A DNA stretch of 64,000 nt, taken from positions 1 to 64,000 of the forward strand of contig JAQXAF010000016.1 in NCBI GenBank assembly GCA_029253085.1. Reading direction: 5' to 3'. The stretch is from Luminiphilus sp. GTDB lineage: Bacteria > Pseudomonadota > Gammaproteobacteria > Pseudomonadales > Halieaceae. This document shows positions 29,521-40,446 of the stretch, piece by piece; the stretch's first letter is position 1, and every line of letters begins with the position of its first letter. The notes beneath the pieces are model-generated. The model did not search any database. It was not told where the DNA came from and was given only the letters and a program-made list of their open reading frames with translations. Both the position numbers and the translations under genes were made by a program.

Positions 29521-30732
29521 ATGTCTGTCAATAAAGTCGTACTTGCCTATTCTGGCGGTCTCGATACATCGGTTATTGTTCGTTGGTTACAGGAGACCTA
29601 CGACTGTGAGGTTGTGACCTTTACTGCTGATATTGGTCAAGGCGAAGAGGTTGAACCTGCCAGAGCCAAGGCGCAGGCATTGGGGATCAAGGAGATTTTT
29701 ATTGATGATCTTCGAGAGGAGTTTGTCCGCGACTTTGTCTATCCTATGTTTCGTGCCAATACCGTTTACGAGGGGGAATACCTGCTTGGAACGTCTATCG
29801 CACGCCCACTGATTGCCAAGCGCTTAGTTGAGATTGCTAACGAGACGGGTGCAGATGCTATTTCCCACGGTGCGACGGGAAAGGGTAATGACCAGATCCG
29901 TTTTGAATTGGGCGCTTATGCTTTAAAGCCGGGCATTCAGATTATCGCTCCTTGGCGGGAGTGGGATCTCGGGTCGCGAGAATCATTAATGGCCTACTGC
30001 GAGCAACGGGCGATACCGGTTGATTTTTCAGGGGCCTCAAAAAAATCGCCCTATTCAATGGATGCCAACCTCCTGCATATCTCCTATGAAGGAGGTGTAC
30101 TTGAGGACCCATGGGCTGACCCCGAAGAATCGATGTGGCGCTGGACCGTTAGCCCCGAGTCTGCTCCCGATCAGGGTGAGGAAATGATCCTGAGTTTTAG
30201 CCGAGGAGATATCACGGCCATTGATGGAGAAGCGCACACACCCGCAGAGGTGCTAGCAATATTAAATCAACGCGGCGGTGCACACGGTATTGGACGCGCG
30301 GATATCGTTGAGAATCGTTATGTCGGGATGAAATCTAGAGGCTGCTATGAGACGCCTGGCGGCACTATTATGCTTAGGGCACACCGGGCGATGGAGTCGA
30401 TCACGCTTGATCGTGAGGCAATGCATCTGAAAGACGAACTCATGCCTCGATACGCTAAACTCATTTACAACGGTTACTGGTGGTCCCCAGAGCGGCTTAT
30501 GTTGCAGTCGGCGATTGATGACAGCCAGCGCTGGGTAAATGGAGACGTTCGACTGCGTTTGTACAAAGGTAACGTGACAGTTTTAGGTCGGCGCTCTGAG
30601 GATTCACTATTTGATGAGAGTATTGCCACCTTCGAAGACGATGCAGGGGCTTACAATCAAAAGGACGCGGAGGGGTTTATCAAGCTAAATGCACTGCGGA
30701 TGCGCATCGCGGCGCAAAGAGGTCGATCATAA
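29521..30732 (+). CDS. argG: Argininosuccinate synthase
   Basis: [37 protein letters not shown]. Confidence 0.97.
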   Translation: MSVNKVVLAYSGGLDTSVIVRWLQETYDCEVVTFTADIGQGEEVEPARAKAQALGIKEIFIDDLREEFVRDFVYPMFRANTVYEGEYLLGTSIARPLIAKRLVEIANETGADAISHGATGKGNDQIRFELGAYALKPGIQIIAPWREWDLGSRESLMAYCEQRAIPVDFSGASKKSPYSMDANLLHISYEGGVLEDPWADPEESMWRWTVSPESAPDQGEEMILSFSRGDITAIDGEAHTPAEVLAILNQRGGAHGIGRADIVENRYVGMKSRGCYETPGGTIMLRAHRAMESITLDREAMHLKDELMPRYAKLIYNGYWWSPERLMLQSAIDDSQRWVNGDVRLRLYKGNVTVLGRRSEDSLFDESIATFEDDAGAYNQKDAEGFIKLNALRMRIAAQRGRS

Positions 30733-30859
30733 GGCTAGCGCCTGGGGGTCGGTGTCTGGTAATCACCCGCTCCTGTCCTTGGATGACCCCATAGAGGCGC
30801 TCCGCTGTGGTGTAATCACACCGTGAGCGAACCCTAATTTAGGATATTGAGGTAAAGGT

Positions 30860-32404
30860 ATGGAAGGCACCGGCGGGACAAGCAAGTCACTCTCTGAACA
30901 GTCCGCGTACTTCGATGTCATCGTGGTAGGCGCAGGCTTGTCAGGTATTGGTGCTGGAGTGCGTCTGCAGCGTGATTGCCCAGATTCATCCTTTGCCATT
31001 ATCGAACGCAGAGAGGCTATTGGCGGGACCTGGGATATTTTCCGGTACCCGGGAATTCGTTCTGACAGCGATATGCACACTTTGGGTTATGACTTTAAGC
31101 CCTGGTCAGCGGAAAAAGCGATTGCCGATGGGACAGCCATTCGCGAGTACGTGAATGCCACAGCAGATGAATACGGTGTTCGAGAGCACATTCGGTTTCA
31201 GCATCAGCTAAAGTCCGCGAATTGGCATAGCGAGCTCGGCCAGTGGATTTTGTCGGTCGAGTCAGCAGGCGCCATGGTGGAGTACCGCTGTAATGTGTTG
31301 CTGATGTGTGCGGGGTACTACAGCTACGACTCGGGATATCAGCCTGAGTTTCCAGGAAAAGATTCTTTCGACGGTACTTGGGTGCACCCCCAGTTTTGGC
31401 CCCAAGATCTCGACTACACCAACAAAAAGGTCGTGGTGATTGGCTCGGGAGCGACGGCTATGACGCTAGTGCCCAACATGGCTTCAACGGCTAAGCACGT
31501 CACCATGCTGCAGCGTTCGCCGACCTATGTTATTTCGCGGCCCTCTATTGATGCTGGGGCAAACTGGCTGCGCAGACACCTGCCTGAAAAAATGGCCTAC
31601 GCGTTAACGCGGTGGCGCAACACGGTATGGCAGCAGTTTTTCTATGGTCTATCCCGGGTCGCCCCCAGTATTTTACGACGGAGCTTGCTTAAAAAGGTGA
31701 AATCCGAGGTGGGGGACATTCTGGATGTCGAAAAGCACTTCACACCCGATTACAACCCCTGGGACCAGCGACTGTGTTTGGTTCCTGACGATGATCTGTT
31801 TGAAGCGCTGAAAGCGCGCAAAGCCGATGTTGTCACCGACCAAATAGCTCAGATTGACGCGAAGGGTATTTTACTCAAATCAGGCCAGTATCTTGAGGCC
31901 GATGTGATCGTTTCTGCCACCGGGCTTAATTTGCTGGTCTTAGGTGGTGCTGACTTCTCGGTTGATGGCGATTCTGTAGATTTCTCTGATGAGTGGACCT
32001 ATAAGGGCATGATGTGCTCCAACGTGCCGAATATGATTCAGACTTTTGGCTATATCAATGCCTCCTGGACACTGCGTGCCGATCTGATTGCGCACTGGAC
32101 GACTCGCGTCGTAAACCACTTAAAGGCGACGGGAAACACCCAGTTCACGCCTCGCATTCCAGCAGTATTGGCACAGTCTATGCCCAAGCGACTGTGGATT
32201 GATGACTTTTCAGCGGGCTATATGCAGCGGGTCATGCACCTGTTTCCAAAGCAAGGCGATCAAAGCCCCTGGGTAAACCCACAGAATTTCCGCAAGGATC
32301 GAAAAATGTTCCGCGATGAGCCCCTTGAGGACGGTGCGTTGAGGTTTGAGCGCACCGCCGGTGTGGCAGCGCAGAATAGTGTCGAAATCCGGAAGGCGAG
32401 CTGA
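30860..32404 (+). CDS. Flavin-containing/Baeyer-Villiger-type monooxygenase
   Basis: DVIVVGAGLSGIGAGVRLQRDCP; IIERREAIGGTWDIFRYPGIRSDSDMHTLGYDFKPW; VVVIGSGATAMTL. Confidence 0.92.
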   Translation: MEGTGGTSKSLSEQSAYFDVIVVGAGLSGIGAGVRLQRDCPDSSFAIIERREAIGGTWDIFRYPGIRSDSDMHTLGYDFKPWSAEKAIADGTAIREYVNATADEYGVREHIRFQHQLKSANWHSELGQWILSVESAGAMVEYRCNVLLMCAGYYSYDSGYQPEFPGKDSFDGTWVHPQFWPQDLDYTNKKVVVIGSGATAMTLVPNMASTAKHVTMLQRSPTYVISRPSIDAGANWLRRHLPEKMAYALTRWRNTVWQQFFYGLSRVAPSILRRSLLKKVKSEVGDILDVEKHFTPDYNPWDQRLCLVPDDDLFEALKARKADVVTDQIAQIDAKGILLKSGQYLEADVIVSATGLNLLVLGGADFSVDGDSVDFSDEWTYKGMMCSNVPNMIQTFGYINASWTLRADLIAHWTTRVVNHLKATGNTQFTPRIPAVLAQSMPKRLWIDDFSAGYMQRVMHLFPKQGDQSPWVNPQNFRKDRKMFRDEPLEDGALRFERTAGVAAQNSVEIRKAS

Positions 32405-32411
32405 CGCTCTC

Positions 32412-32612
32412 GTGACGCATTGGACGCTACAGGAGCAGGTGGTCTCTTGCCCTTACTGCGGAGAGGGCATTTCTGTTCTTCTCAACCCTGAAGACGTTGG
32501 GGTTGAATACATTGAAGACTGTCAGGTGTGCTGCAGGCCCATAGAGTTTTTGGTTACCGAAAACGAGCAGGGAGCGCTAGATGCGAGAGTGCAATCGGAA
32601 CTCGACTGTTGA
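32412..32612 (+). CDS. CPXCG motif-containing cysteine-rich protein (GTG start)
   Basis: VSCPYCGEGISVLLNPEDVGVEYIEDCQVCCRPIEFLV. Confidence 0.85.
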   Translation: MTHWTLQEQVVSCPYCGEGISVLLNPEDVGVEYIEDCQVCCRPIEFLVTENEQGALDARVQSELDC

Positions 32613-32658
32613 TTGTGACGAGTTTCAGCAGCTTTAAGGTACTGGTGAAGGAGGGGCT

Positions 32659-33120
32659 ATGAGGAAGCTGCTACGGGGACTGAAGGGTCATGGGCAGTGG
32701 CTGTTTTTTATCGGTGGGCTGCTTGGCGTTGCGGCAGTAGCAGCAGATGACACCCTAGCCGCGATGGAATCCATCACAACAGAAGTCCTGATTAAGTCAG
32801 ATGCATCCTGGAATGGTCGTCCCCTTCCACCTTACAGTTTGGGAGATCCTGAAATATCTGTGGTTCGTGTGACCATACCTTCTGGATCTGCACTGCCCAT
32901 GCACATACACCCCTTTGCCACTGCCGGTGTTTTATTACAGGGGCGCTTGGAGGTGAGAACTCCTCAGGGAGAAACCTTAGAGGTTAATCCGGGAGATGGT
33001 GTTATCGAACTTGTCAATCAGCCCCACGGTGGCGCCAGTATCGGCACTGAAGATGCTGTGATTTTGGTGGTTTATGCGGGTATTAAAGGGCAGGCGGTCA
33101 CCCAGTTAGTACGGGATTGA
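32659..33120 (+). CDS. Cupin domain protein with N-terminal signal/anchor
   Basis: Cupin motif (SGSALPMHIHPFATAGVLLQGRLEVRTPQGETLEVNPGDGVIE). Confidence 0.85.
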   Translation: MRKLLRGLKGHGQWLFFIGGLLGVAAVAADDTLAAMESITTEVLIKSDASWNGRPLPPYSLGDPEISVVRVTIPSGSALPMHIHPFATAGVLLQGRLEVRTPQGETLEVNPGDGVIELVNQPHGGASIGTEDAVILVVYAGIKGQAVTQLVRD

Positions 33121-33161
33121 TGCCGATTCTGCTGCGCTTGTTCGCGTCGCGCGGGTGCAAA

Positions 33162-34502
33162 TTATTCAACGAGTCTCGCGAGTAGTGCAGATAGCGCCAT
33201 AAAAATAAGCAGCAATGTGAAACTCAAGGTGTTGGGTCGATGAAAAAGCCATTGATCTCGGCCAAAGAGTTTTTGCATAGAGGTTTTTTTTAACCCATGC
33301 TTCGGTCGTTCGGTTTTCAATAGTAATTGTCGACTATTCCAGTCTTCAATCCACGGAATAACGCTATCGGAAGATTGCGCCCTACCTACAAACCAACCTT
33401 GTACCTCGTCAACTTCGGCGTGAGCTACCGCCTCCCAATCGGCGCGAGTTTCCACGCCCTCAGCAACAACGTTTAAGCCCAGTCCGTGTCCAATGCGCAC
33501 ACTATTGCCTAGTAAAACAGCGGTCTCTTCTTTGTCAGATGCCCCTGATACAAAAGACCGGTCGATTTTAAGCTCTGAGCAGGGCATGCGACTTAGCTGC
33601 AGCAGCGATGAGTAACCTGTCCCAAAATCATCAAGGGAAACCCCCAGTCCTAACTGTCTCAAGCGGGTGAGATTCTCGACTACTTTACTCGCTGTTCCCG
33701 CCACTCGGGACTCAGTAATTTCAATAATGATCGAGCTGGGTGCTAGTTGATGATGTTTGAGCTGAGCCTCAATCCAAGGCACAAAGTTTTCGGAATCCAA
33801 CACCTCAACGGTTGCATTAATGGACACCTTAAGGTTGAGCTTACTACGCTTCCAATTGCTCAGCTCGATCATGCTGTCAGAGATAAGCTTCCTAGTGAGG
33901 GGGACAATGACCTCGGACTCCTCTGCTGAGGGTATGAATACGCGTGGCGGTAACATGGAGCCGTCGGGTTCAATCCATCGTGCTAAAGCTTCAAAGCCTG
34001 TAACGACACCGTCAGCGATGCGCACCTTAGGCTGGAACCAGGCTTGTATTTTCCCAGCATCAAGTGCTGCACTGACTTCCTCGGCAGACATGGGCGCACT
34101 ATCTACACTGTTCTCGTGCGCTGCCGTCGTCAATCGCTCGACGACGGCCTCGAGGCGCTCCGGAGGGCAAGGTAGTGGCAGCACCGAGACCAGATTGACG
34201 TTGAGACGTCTGGCTTGTTGGTCTAATAACTGTGCGTTTACTTCGCTGTCAGCATCAAACATAACTAGGCTGGTATTGGGCTGATGGTTATGAATGTGCT
34301 CCAGCACGTCGCTGCTCAATTTACTGGGATTACCTAGGATGATGACATCGTAGCGTGTGGCAACTAAATACCGATGGAACTCAGATTCGCTACAGGGCTG
34401 ATAGTTGCCAGATAGTGTTCGTCCCACCATCCTGCTGAGGCGTGTTCCTTGAGCCTGTGACTCGGCAATCACCAATACGTCAATATTATCTGTAAGCACC
34501 AT
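33162..34502 (-). CDS. EAL-domain protein with degenerate receiver-like N-terminus and C-terminal TM helix
   Basis: FEALARWIEP, IIIEITESR, VSLDDFGTGYSSL, LKIDRSFVSG, VVAEGVET; C-terminal NTLSFTLLLIFMALSALLARLVE. Confidence 0.88.
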   Translation of the reverse strand: MVLTDNIDVLVIAESQAQGTRLSRMVGRTLSGNYQPCSESEFHRYLVATRYDVIILGNPSKLSSDVLEHIHNHQPNTSLVMFDADSEVNAQLLDQQARRLNVNLVSVLPLPCPPERLEAVVERLTTAAHENSVDSAPMSAEEVSAALDAGKIQAWFQPKVRIADGVVTGFEALARWIEPDGSMLPPRVFIPSAEESEVIVPLTRKLISDSMIELSNWKRSKLNLKVSINATVEVLDSENFVPWIEAQLKHHQLAPSSIIIEITESRVAGTASKVVENLTRLRQLGLGVSLDDFGTGYSSLLQLSRMPCSELKIDRSFVSGASDKEETAVLLGNSVRIGHGLGLNVVAEGVETRADWEAVAHAEVDEVQGWFVGRAQSSDSVIPWIEDWNSRQLLLKTERPKHGLKKTSMQKLFGRDQWLFHRPNTLSFTLLLIFMALSALLARLVE

Positions 34503-34868
34503 GCGCTTAAGATAGACCGTCAGTTGTAAATTCTGATACTAGGACCACGCTGGCACACCCCAAAACCACAAACCTTTTTTCTCGAGAGCCGGTTACCGCT
34601 TTAACCGTGGTACTGGAGCGAAGACAGATAGCCAGCGCTTCGGTATAACCCTACTTATTCAAGGCATAGTACCTGTTTTTATCATAAAAAAATTACTGGC
34701 AGTCAGGGGTGGCAGCGGCACGTGATGTGATCTGCGAATAATTGTTATGTGAATTGTCTTATTCGGCGAGTGCTAAGCATCGACCTTTTACTCTTTGGGT
34801 GCCTTACTTTGAGTATTTAAGTAGCCATTTTCAGGTGGTTTTTGATAGGTGTCGCTAAAGGCGCGGCG

Positions 34869-37800
34869 TTAGCGAAAATCTCGCGATTTAACCTTCAGTT
34901 CAGTCAATGCATGACTGTAGTCAAATAATGCACCTGCAATAATATGCGTCACGCCATCGCGACACTCGAGAGTTCCTTTGACGAGGAGTAGTTGTGCGGT
35001 CATTAGAGCCTGTCGGAAGTGCTCTTGTACTTTTGGCCAGACAACAATATTGTGATTGCCCGTTTCATCCTCAAGAGTAAGAAACACTACGCCAGAAGCC
35101 GTTCCAGGACGTTGGCGGCAAGTAACAATGCCCGCAACGCGGACGAAGCGATTGTTTCCCAGGGCTGAAAGCTCGCTGTATCTTCGGCACTGGTTAAATG
35201 GAGATTGCTCACGCAGTAACGCAAGTGGATGATCGCGTAGCGTCACGCCAGTACTTTGATAATCTGCCATCACATTTTCAGCAACAGAGGGTGCCGGTAA
35301 CTCAATGTGATCGCTTAAATTTTCAGGCTTAGTTTCACAGGAGGTATCGCGTAGCAGGGGACTAGGTGTTTGAAGTGCCATGACTTGCCACTGCGATTGA
35401 TGTCGGTGTCCACTTAGACTCTTTAATGCGTCGGCGCTGGCCAGAACCTCCATGTCGCCCTTATCGAGCTTTGCTCTACGCCTGAGGTCACTGATATTTT
35501 TAAATGACATCTGTCGCTGGGCGTCGGCAATCCGGTGCCCAGCGCGTCTATTTAATCCTTTGATTAATCGTAACCCCAGGCGTATCGGAGGTTGCCCTTG
35601 ATCAGTCTGGCTGAGCAGTTGATGGTTCCAGTCGCTGTGGTTGACGTCTGCGGGTAACACGGTGACACCATGGCGTTGGGCGTCTTGGATCAGCTGCGAA
35701 GGTGTGTAAAACCCCATGGGTTGGCTATTGAGTAAGCCAACGTAAAACGCCGTTGGGTAATGACATTTCAACCAGGCAGAAACGTAGGCCAATAGAGCAA
35801 AACTGGCTGAGTGGGACTCAGGAAAGCCATAACCGCCAAAGCCCTTAATTTGGTCGAATAAGCGATTGGAAAACTCTGTGCTGTAGCCGCGTTCTCGCAT
35901 GCCATCTTTAAGCTTTTTCTCAAAGGTTAAGAGTTTGCTGTTGCGTCCCCAGTTGGTAATTGCTCTGCGCAGTGCGTCTGCCTCTCCCCCGGTAAATCCA
36001 GCCGCCACCATGGCGAGGCGGATAACTTGCTCTTGGAAAATAGGGACGCCTAATGTCGGCTCGAGTACTGATTTAATAGCCTCATTGGGGTAAGTGACAG
36101 CTTCTAGCCCATGTTTACGGCGTAGATAGGGGTGCACCATGTCACCTTGTATAGGTCCTGGTCGGACAATGGCTATTTCGATGACGAGATCATAAAAGCA
36201 AGCAGGCTTGAGGCGTGGCAGCATCGACATCTGTGCTCGAGATTCGATCTGAAAGACACCCAGTGAATCGGCAGACTGAAGCATTTTATAGGTTGCCTGG
36301 TCTTCACGAGGGATATCCTGAATGCATTTAATTTGAGGGTTTTCCCGGTGCACTAATGCCAAGGTTTTACGGATGGCCGACAACATGCCTAGAGCGAGCA
36401 CATCAATTTTTAGTAGCCCTAAGGCTTCTATATCTTCCTTATCCCATTGGATAACCGTTCTTTCATCCATACTGGCATTTTCTACCGGCACCATATTTGA
36501 GATGGGGCCGCGGCTAATGACAAAACCGCCAACGTGCTGGGAGAGGTGGCGTGGAAAGCCGAGTATCTCCTGCACGAGATCAAGGAAGATCTGTGCCTGT
36601 TTACCGGGCATTCCCATACCCTGCTGCTCGAAGCGTTGCCTAAGTTCGCCCTCGCGGTTCCACCATGCCAGTGATTTAGCTAGGTCTTCTACTAAAGTGG
36701 GGTCGAGACCAAGGGCTTTACCAACGTCACGAACAGCACTTCTAGATCGATAAGTAATGACGGTAGCAGCCAAAGCAGCTCGTCTTCGCGTATATTTTCG
36801 ATAGATATATTGGATGATTTCTTCACGGCGCTCGTGTTCAAAATCTACGTCAATATCCGGAGGCTCATCGCGTTCGCGAGATATGAAGCGTTCAAACAGC
36901 AGGTTGACTTGTTCGGGATTGACCTCGGTAATGTGTAAGCAATAGCAAACAACAGAGTTGGCGGCAGAGCCTCGACCTTGACACAAAATCTGTCTTTCTC
37001 GAGCGAATCGGACGAGATCGTATACGGTTAAAAAATAGTATTCATAGTCGAGTTCAGAAATGAGTACTAACTCATGCTGTATACGACTTTGAACGGCATT
37101 GGGTACGCCGCTTGGCCATCGCTGCGCAGCACCTAGGGCAACTTGTTCTCGTAAATAGGTGTTGGCATCTTGGCCGGTGGGAATAACCTCTTCCGGGTAT
37201 TCATAGCGGAGTTCGTCAAGGCTGAACTGGCATTGTTGACTGATGCGTAGAGTTTCGCCAATTAGCGATGGCGGATAAAGAGGGAGTAATTTGTCGAGAG
37301 TACGCAGATGCTGCTGGCTATTAGCAAGCCTGCGTAGGCCCAGCTTACTCACGGTTGTGTTGTGGTTTAGGGCGGTCAGTACATCATGCAGTCGTTTGCG
37401 TGATGCGCTGTGCATTCGTACATCACCACAGGCCACCAAGGGTAGGTTTAACTTTTGCGCTAAATCCCAGCGCTGACGAAAGCGTCGTATCTCGTCATTA
37501 CCTAGCAGGCGGCTACTGCCAATCCAGGTTCGGCCGGGACATAATCGTGCCAGTTGCTGCCCGGTGCCCATTTCATGATCAGAATCGCCGGGTAGCCAGA
37601 CAATGAGGCAGCGTTTTAAATGAAAGATAACGTCACGTAGGCGGGTGGTGTATTCGCCTTTGGGGCTGCGACGCCGCGAGCGACTGATTAAGCCCGATAA
37701 CTCGGCATAGGCCTCCCGGCTGGGTGCTAGCGCAACAAGCCGAATACCTTCGACTAAATTAAACTCACTGCCAATAATAAGCTTTATGGCGCAGCGTTTT

Positions 37801-37961
37801 GCAGCGACATGTGCCTTTACAACACCGGCAAGTGAACATTCATCAGTAATGGCCAGTGCGGAGTAGCCGCAGGCAGCGGCACGTTCCACTAATTCTTCAG
37901 GGTGGGAGGCTCCGAGTAGGAAGCTGTAGTTGCTAAGGCAGTGGAGTTCGGCATAAGGCAT
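34869..37961 (-). CDS. dnaE2: Error-prone DNA polymerase III alpha subunit DnaE2 (ImuC)
   Basis: PHP domain (YAELHCLSNYSFLLGASHPEELVERA), GRGSAANSVVCYCLHITEVNP, DIDVDFEHERREEIIQYIYRKY; linked imuA/imuB. Confidence 0.95.
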   Translation of the reverse strand: MPYAELHCLSNYSFLLGASHPEELVERAAACGYSALAITDECSLAGVVKAHVAAKRCAIKLIIGSEFNLVEGIRLVALAPSREAYAELSGLISRSRRRSPKGEYTTRLRDVIFHLKRCLIVWLPGDSDHEMGTGQQLARLCPGRTWIGSSRLLGNDEIRRFRQRWDLAQKLNLPLVACGDVRMHSASRKRLHDVLTALNHNTTVSKLGLRRLANSQQHLRTLDKLLPLYPPSLIGETLRISQQCQFSLDELRYEYPEEVIPTGQDANTYLREQVALGAAQRWPSGVPNAVQSRIQHELVLISELDYEYYFLTVYDLVRFARERQILCQGRGSAANSVVCYCLHITEVNPEQVNLLFERFISRERDEPPDIDVDFEHERREEIIQYIYRKYTRRRAALAATVITYRSRSAVRDVGKALGLDPTLVEDLAKSLAWWNREGELRQRFEQQGMGMPGKQAQIFLDLVQEILGFPRHLSQHVGGFVISRGPISNMVPVENASMDERTVIQWDKEDIEALGLLKIDVLALGMLSAIRKTLALVHRENPQIKCIQDIPREDQATYKMLQSADSLGVFQIESRAQMSMLPRLKPACFYDLVIEIAIVRPGPIQGDMVHPYLRRKHGLEAVTYPNEAIKSVLEPTLGVPIFQEQVIRLAMVAAGFTGGEADALRRAITNWGRNSKLLTFEKKLKDGMRERGYSTEFSNRLFDQIKGFGGYGFPESHSASFALLAYVSAWLKCHYPTAFYVGLLNSQPMGFYTPSQLIQDAQRHGVTVLPADVNHSDWNHQLLSQTDQGQPPIRLGLRLIKGLNRRAGHRIADAQRQMSFKNISDLRRRAKLDKGDMEVLASADALKSLSGHRHQSQWQVMALQTPSPLLRDTSCETKPENLSDHIELPAPSVAENVMADYQSTGVTLRDHPLALLREQSPFNQCRRYSELSALGNNRFVRVAGIVTCRQRPGTASGVVFLTLEDETGNHNIVVWPKVQEHFRQALMTAQLLLVKGTLECRDGVTHIIAGALFDYSHALTELKVKSRDFR

Positions 37962-37972
37962 GCACCATTATA

Positions 37973-37988
37973 CTGTATATTTATACAG
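37973..37988. promoter_or_regulatory. LexA-type SOS box before dnaE2
   Basis: CTGTATATTTATACAG (CTG-N10-CAG), 11 nt upstream of the dnaE2 start. Confidence 0.88.
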
Positions 37989-38228
37989 TGTATGGCTACG
38001 GTATTTGGATTGAATTTATTCGTGGTGCAGGGTGATAAGGGGTGCACATTTTTAACAATCTTTGAGGGCTAACGAATGTTTTATGCTACCAAGAACGCCA
38101 TAAGTGACAGGTGATTATTGGCGGACGCACCTTTCTTCGCAAATGGTGTAGCGGTTACAGTGAACAAACACTGGTTGTGGAGTGATTTTTCGCAGCCTTA
38201 AAAATAACGACTTCATAAGGCTGATGCC

Positions 38229-38759
38229 ATGACTTTGGGCCGAATCACATTTACACATCTGAGTTGTAGTCTGCTCATTTTAGTTGCGTTGTCTGCGTGT
38301 ACCGGCATGCCGGAAGGCGTTGAGCCGGTGACTGGTTTTGACAAGTCCCGCTATCTGGGCACTTGGCACGAAATTGCTCGTCTCGATCATAGTTTTGAGC
38401 GAGATTTGGTCGATGTGACGGCGGAATATTCCTTACGTGATGATGGCGCAGTCCGTGTTATCAATAGTGGAACTGATTCAGAAACGGGAGAGCGCAAAGT
38501 CGCTGAGGGCCATGCCAAGTTTGTGGGTGATGACGGGACAGCGCATCTTAAAGTTTCATTTTTTGGGCCGTTTTACGGCAGTTACGTCGTCTTTGAGTTA
38601 GACCCTGATTATCGGTATGCCTTTGTGGCGGGTTACAACACAAATTACTTGTGGCTATTAGCTCGGGAGACGAATCTTAGTGACGACATTCGCAAGCGAT
38701 TTACTGATCGGGCGCAGGATTTGGGATTTTCGGTAGATGACTTGGTCTGGTTGCACTGA
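38229..38759 (+). CDS. Lipocalin family lipoprotein (Blc-like)
   Basis: Lipobox-like LVALSACTG; GFDKSRYLGTWHEIARLDHSFERDLVDVTAEYSLRDDG; FEGDPDYRYAF-like YVVFELDPDYRYAFVAG. Confidence 0.92.
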   Translation: MTLGRITFTHLSCSLLILVALSACTGMPEGVEPVTGFDKSRYLGTWHEIARLDHSFERDLVDVTAEYSLRDDGAVRVINSGTDSETGERKVAEGHAKFVGDDGTAHLKVSFFGPFYGSYVVFELDPDYRYAFVAGYNTNYLWLLARETNLSDDIRKRFTDRAQDLGFSVDDLVWLH

Positions 38760-38978
38760 CAGCATGCGCTACAACTGAACCTGATTTTTTGTTGGGGAAA
38801 CGGCGCGTAATGCGGCAGGTCGAAGATAGAGGCTGTTCAGTTGATGTCTGAGACTTGGGTTCTCCTTTCTTAAGGCATGGGCCCTTTAAACTGATGCAAG
38901 GCCCATCAACGATAATGGCTAGACCATCTAACTAACGCTAAGAGATTCTGAGAGTACTGCAGGTGACGGTTGCGGTGC

Positions 38979-40418
38979 TTATGGCAGTATCCCCTGTACG
39001 TACCACTGTTTGCTATAGCGGTCTTCGAAAATCCAGATAGGTTGCCCTGCTTGGGTTTGTGCAATGTAATAGTCTCGACTGGCTGGCTTTTGCCACCAGT
39101 TATCTTCAAGTCGCTCAGGCCCCAGTAGGAGCGTTAATACGCCGTTCCAGTGCAACACATTGTCTTTCAGTCGTATTGGATGAGGCTCATCAAATAGCCA
39201 AAAGGGTCGTTGTGCCTGCCCCGTTAAGTGGGGTTGTAACGGTGCGACATCTTGACTTAAATACTGACTGTGTTCGGGTAAATGTGCCTCGCGTAGGGCA
39301 ATCTGATTAATGGCCTGTAGCCCTAGGCGTGATCTGAGGCGGTCGACCAAATTATGCAAAGGTTCACGGTTATGAGATTCGCCAAATAAGTCGGCAACAG
39401 TGGCGTGTTGGGTTTGGAATTGATGGACATGGAGTGCTAGCCCTTCTATGTCGGCACCTAGTGAATATTGTTCTAGGCTGAGGCGTGATAGCTCAAACCA
39501 AACTTCGGGGTCACCATGTGCTTCACTGCTACGTACTTCAAAAAGATCGGTATCGCCACGCATGCGCAGCATCTGCCATTCGATATGCGTTGGCTGATGC
39601 TGTGTTGTACGACAAAAGCGCGCTAAAGCGTGCAGTAATTGCTGCATAGTGGGGTGCAGTTCGATTTGATTGCGGATCTCAAAACCGAACCATAGGCAAT
39701 CATAAAATTGGTGGGGCGGATGAAAATCCTGGGTGACGGTGTCAGACGTCGCCGTGACATCGCCCAGCCATTTTTGAAACCCCTGACCACAGCGGCGTCC
39801 CAATGCGCTTGCGGGCATGTTGAGTATTTCGCCTAGTGTTTGAATCCCTGCTTTTTCAAGACTTGTAATGGCATTAAAAAATTGGCCTGCCTGAGCTTTG
39901 CGCAGCAGGTGGAGGGGGATCGCATCAAGCCGTTGTCGCAGGTTCTGATCTGATGGGTGCAAAAAATTTTGGTCCCAGTGACTGAGTAGCCAGGCTGCAG
40001 AGCGATTGGGAGCTAAGCCAGACCGAACCGTAAAGCCTCGCTGTTCAAGATCACTTTGAATGGTGTTAAATAGCTTTTTAAGGCCGCCATACAACTTTAA
40101 GCATCGACCGACCTCAAGCTGAAGCCCCTCATTTTGCCAGCGCTCCAGCGTTGGTGTGATGCTATAAGCCCAACACTCTAGACGTTCCAGCGCGCGGGCC
40201 TCTTGGCTGGTATCTCGCTCAAGTAGCTGTAGCTGGGATGTATCGACGAGGGCGCGGACGGTGGCGGTACTTTGCCCGGGTTTGAGGCCCGTTAGTTGTG
40301 CTTCGTCATTGACGGCAATTACACGCTGTCGCTCTATGACGACGGCTGGATAGTCCTGTTGTAGTGGTTGACACTCAAGGGATAGCTGGGGAAATCGAAG
40401 GTAGAGCCAAAGAGACAT
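38979..40418 (-). CDS. imuB: Y-family polymerase-like protein ImuB
   Basis: LWLYLRFPQLSLECQ ... LGEILNMPASALGRRCGQGFQKWLG; located between imuA and dnaE2; SOS box upstream. Confidence 0.92.
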   Translation of the reverse strand: MSLWLYLRFPQLSLECQPLQQDYPAVVIERQRVIAVNDEAQLTGLKPGQSTATVRALVDTSQLQLLERDTSQEARALERLECWAYSITPTLERWQNEGLQLEVGRCLKLYGGLKKLFNTIQSDLEQRGFTVRSGLAPNRSAAWLLSHWDQNFLHPSDQNLRQRLDAIPLHLLRKAQAGQFFNAITSLEKAGIQTLGEILNMPASALGRRCGQGFQKWLGDVTATSDTVTQDFHPPHQFYDCLWFGFEIRNQIELHPTMQQLLHALARFCRTTQHQPTHIEWQMLRMRGDTDLFEVRSSEAHGDPEVWFELSRLSLEQYSLGADIEGLALHVHQFQTQHATVADLFGESHNREPLHNLVDRLRSRLGLQAINQIALREAHLPEHSQYLSQDVAPLQPHLTGQAQRPFWLFDEPHPIRLKDNVLHWNGVLTLLLGPERLEDNWWQKPASRDYYIAQTQAGQPIWIFEDRYSKQWYVQGILP

Positions 40419-40430
40419 ACCTTTATGATA

Positions 40431-40446
40431 CTGTATATATATACAG
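40431..40446. promoter_or_regulatory. LexA-type SOS box before imuB
   Basis: Perfect palindrome CTGTATATATATACAG, 12 nt upstream of the imuB start. Confidence 0.92.
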
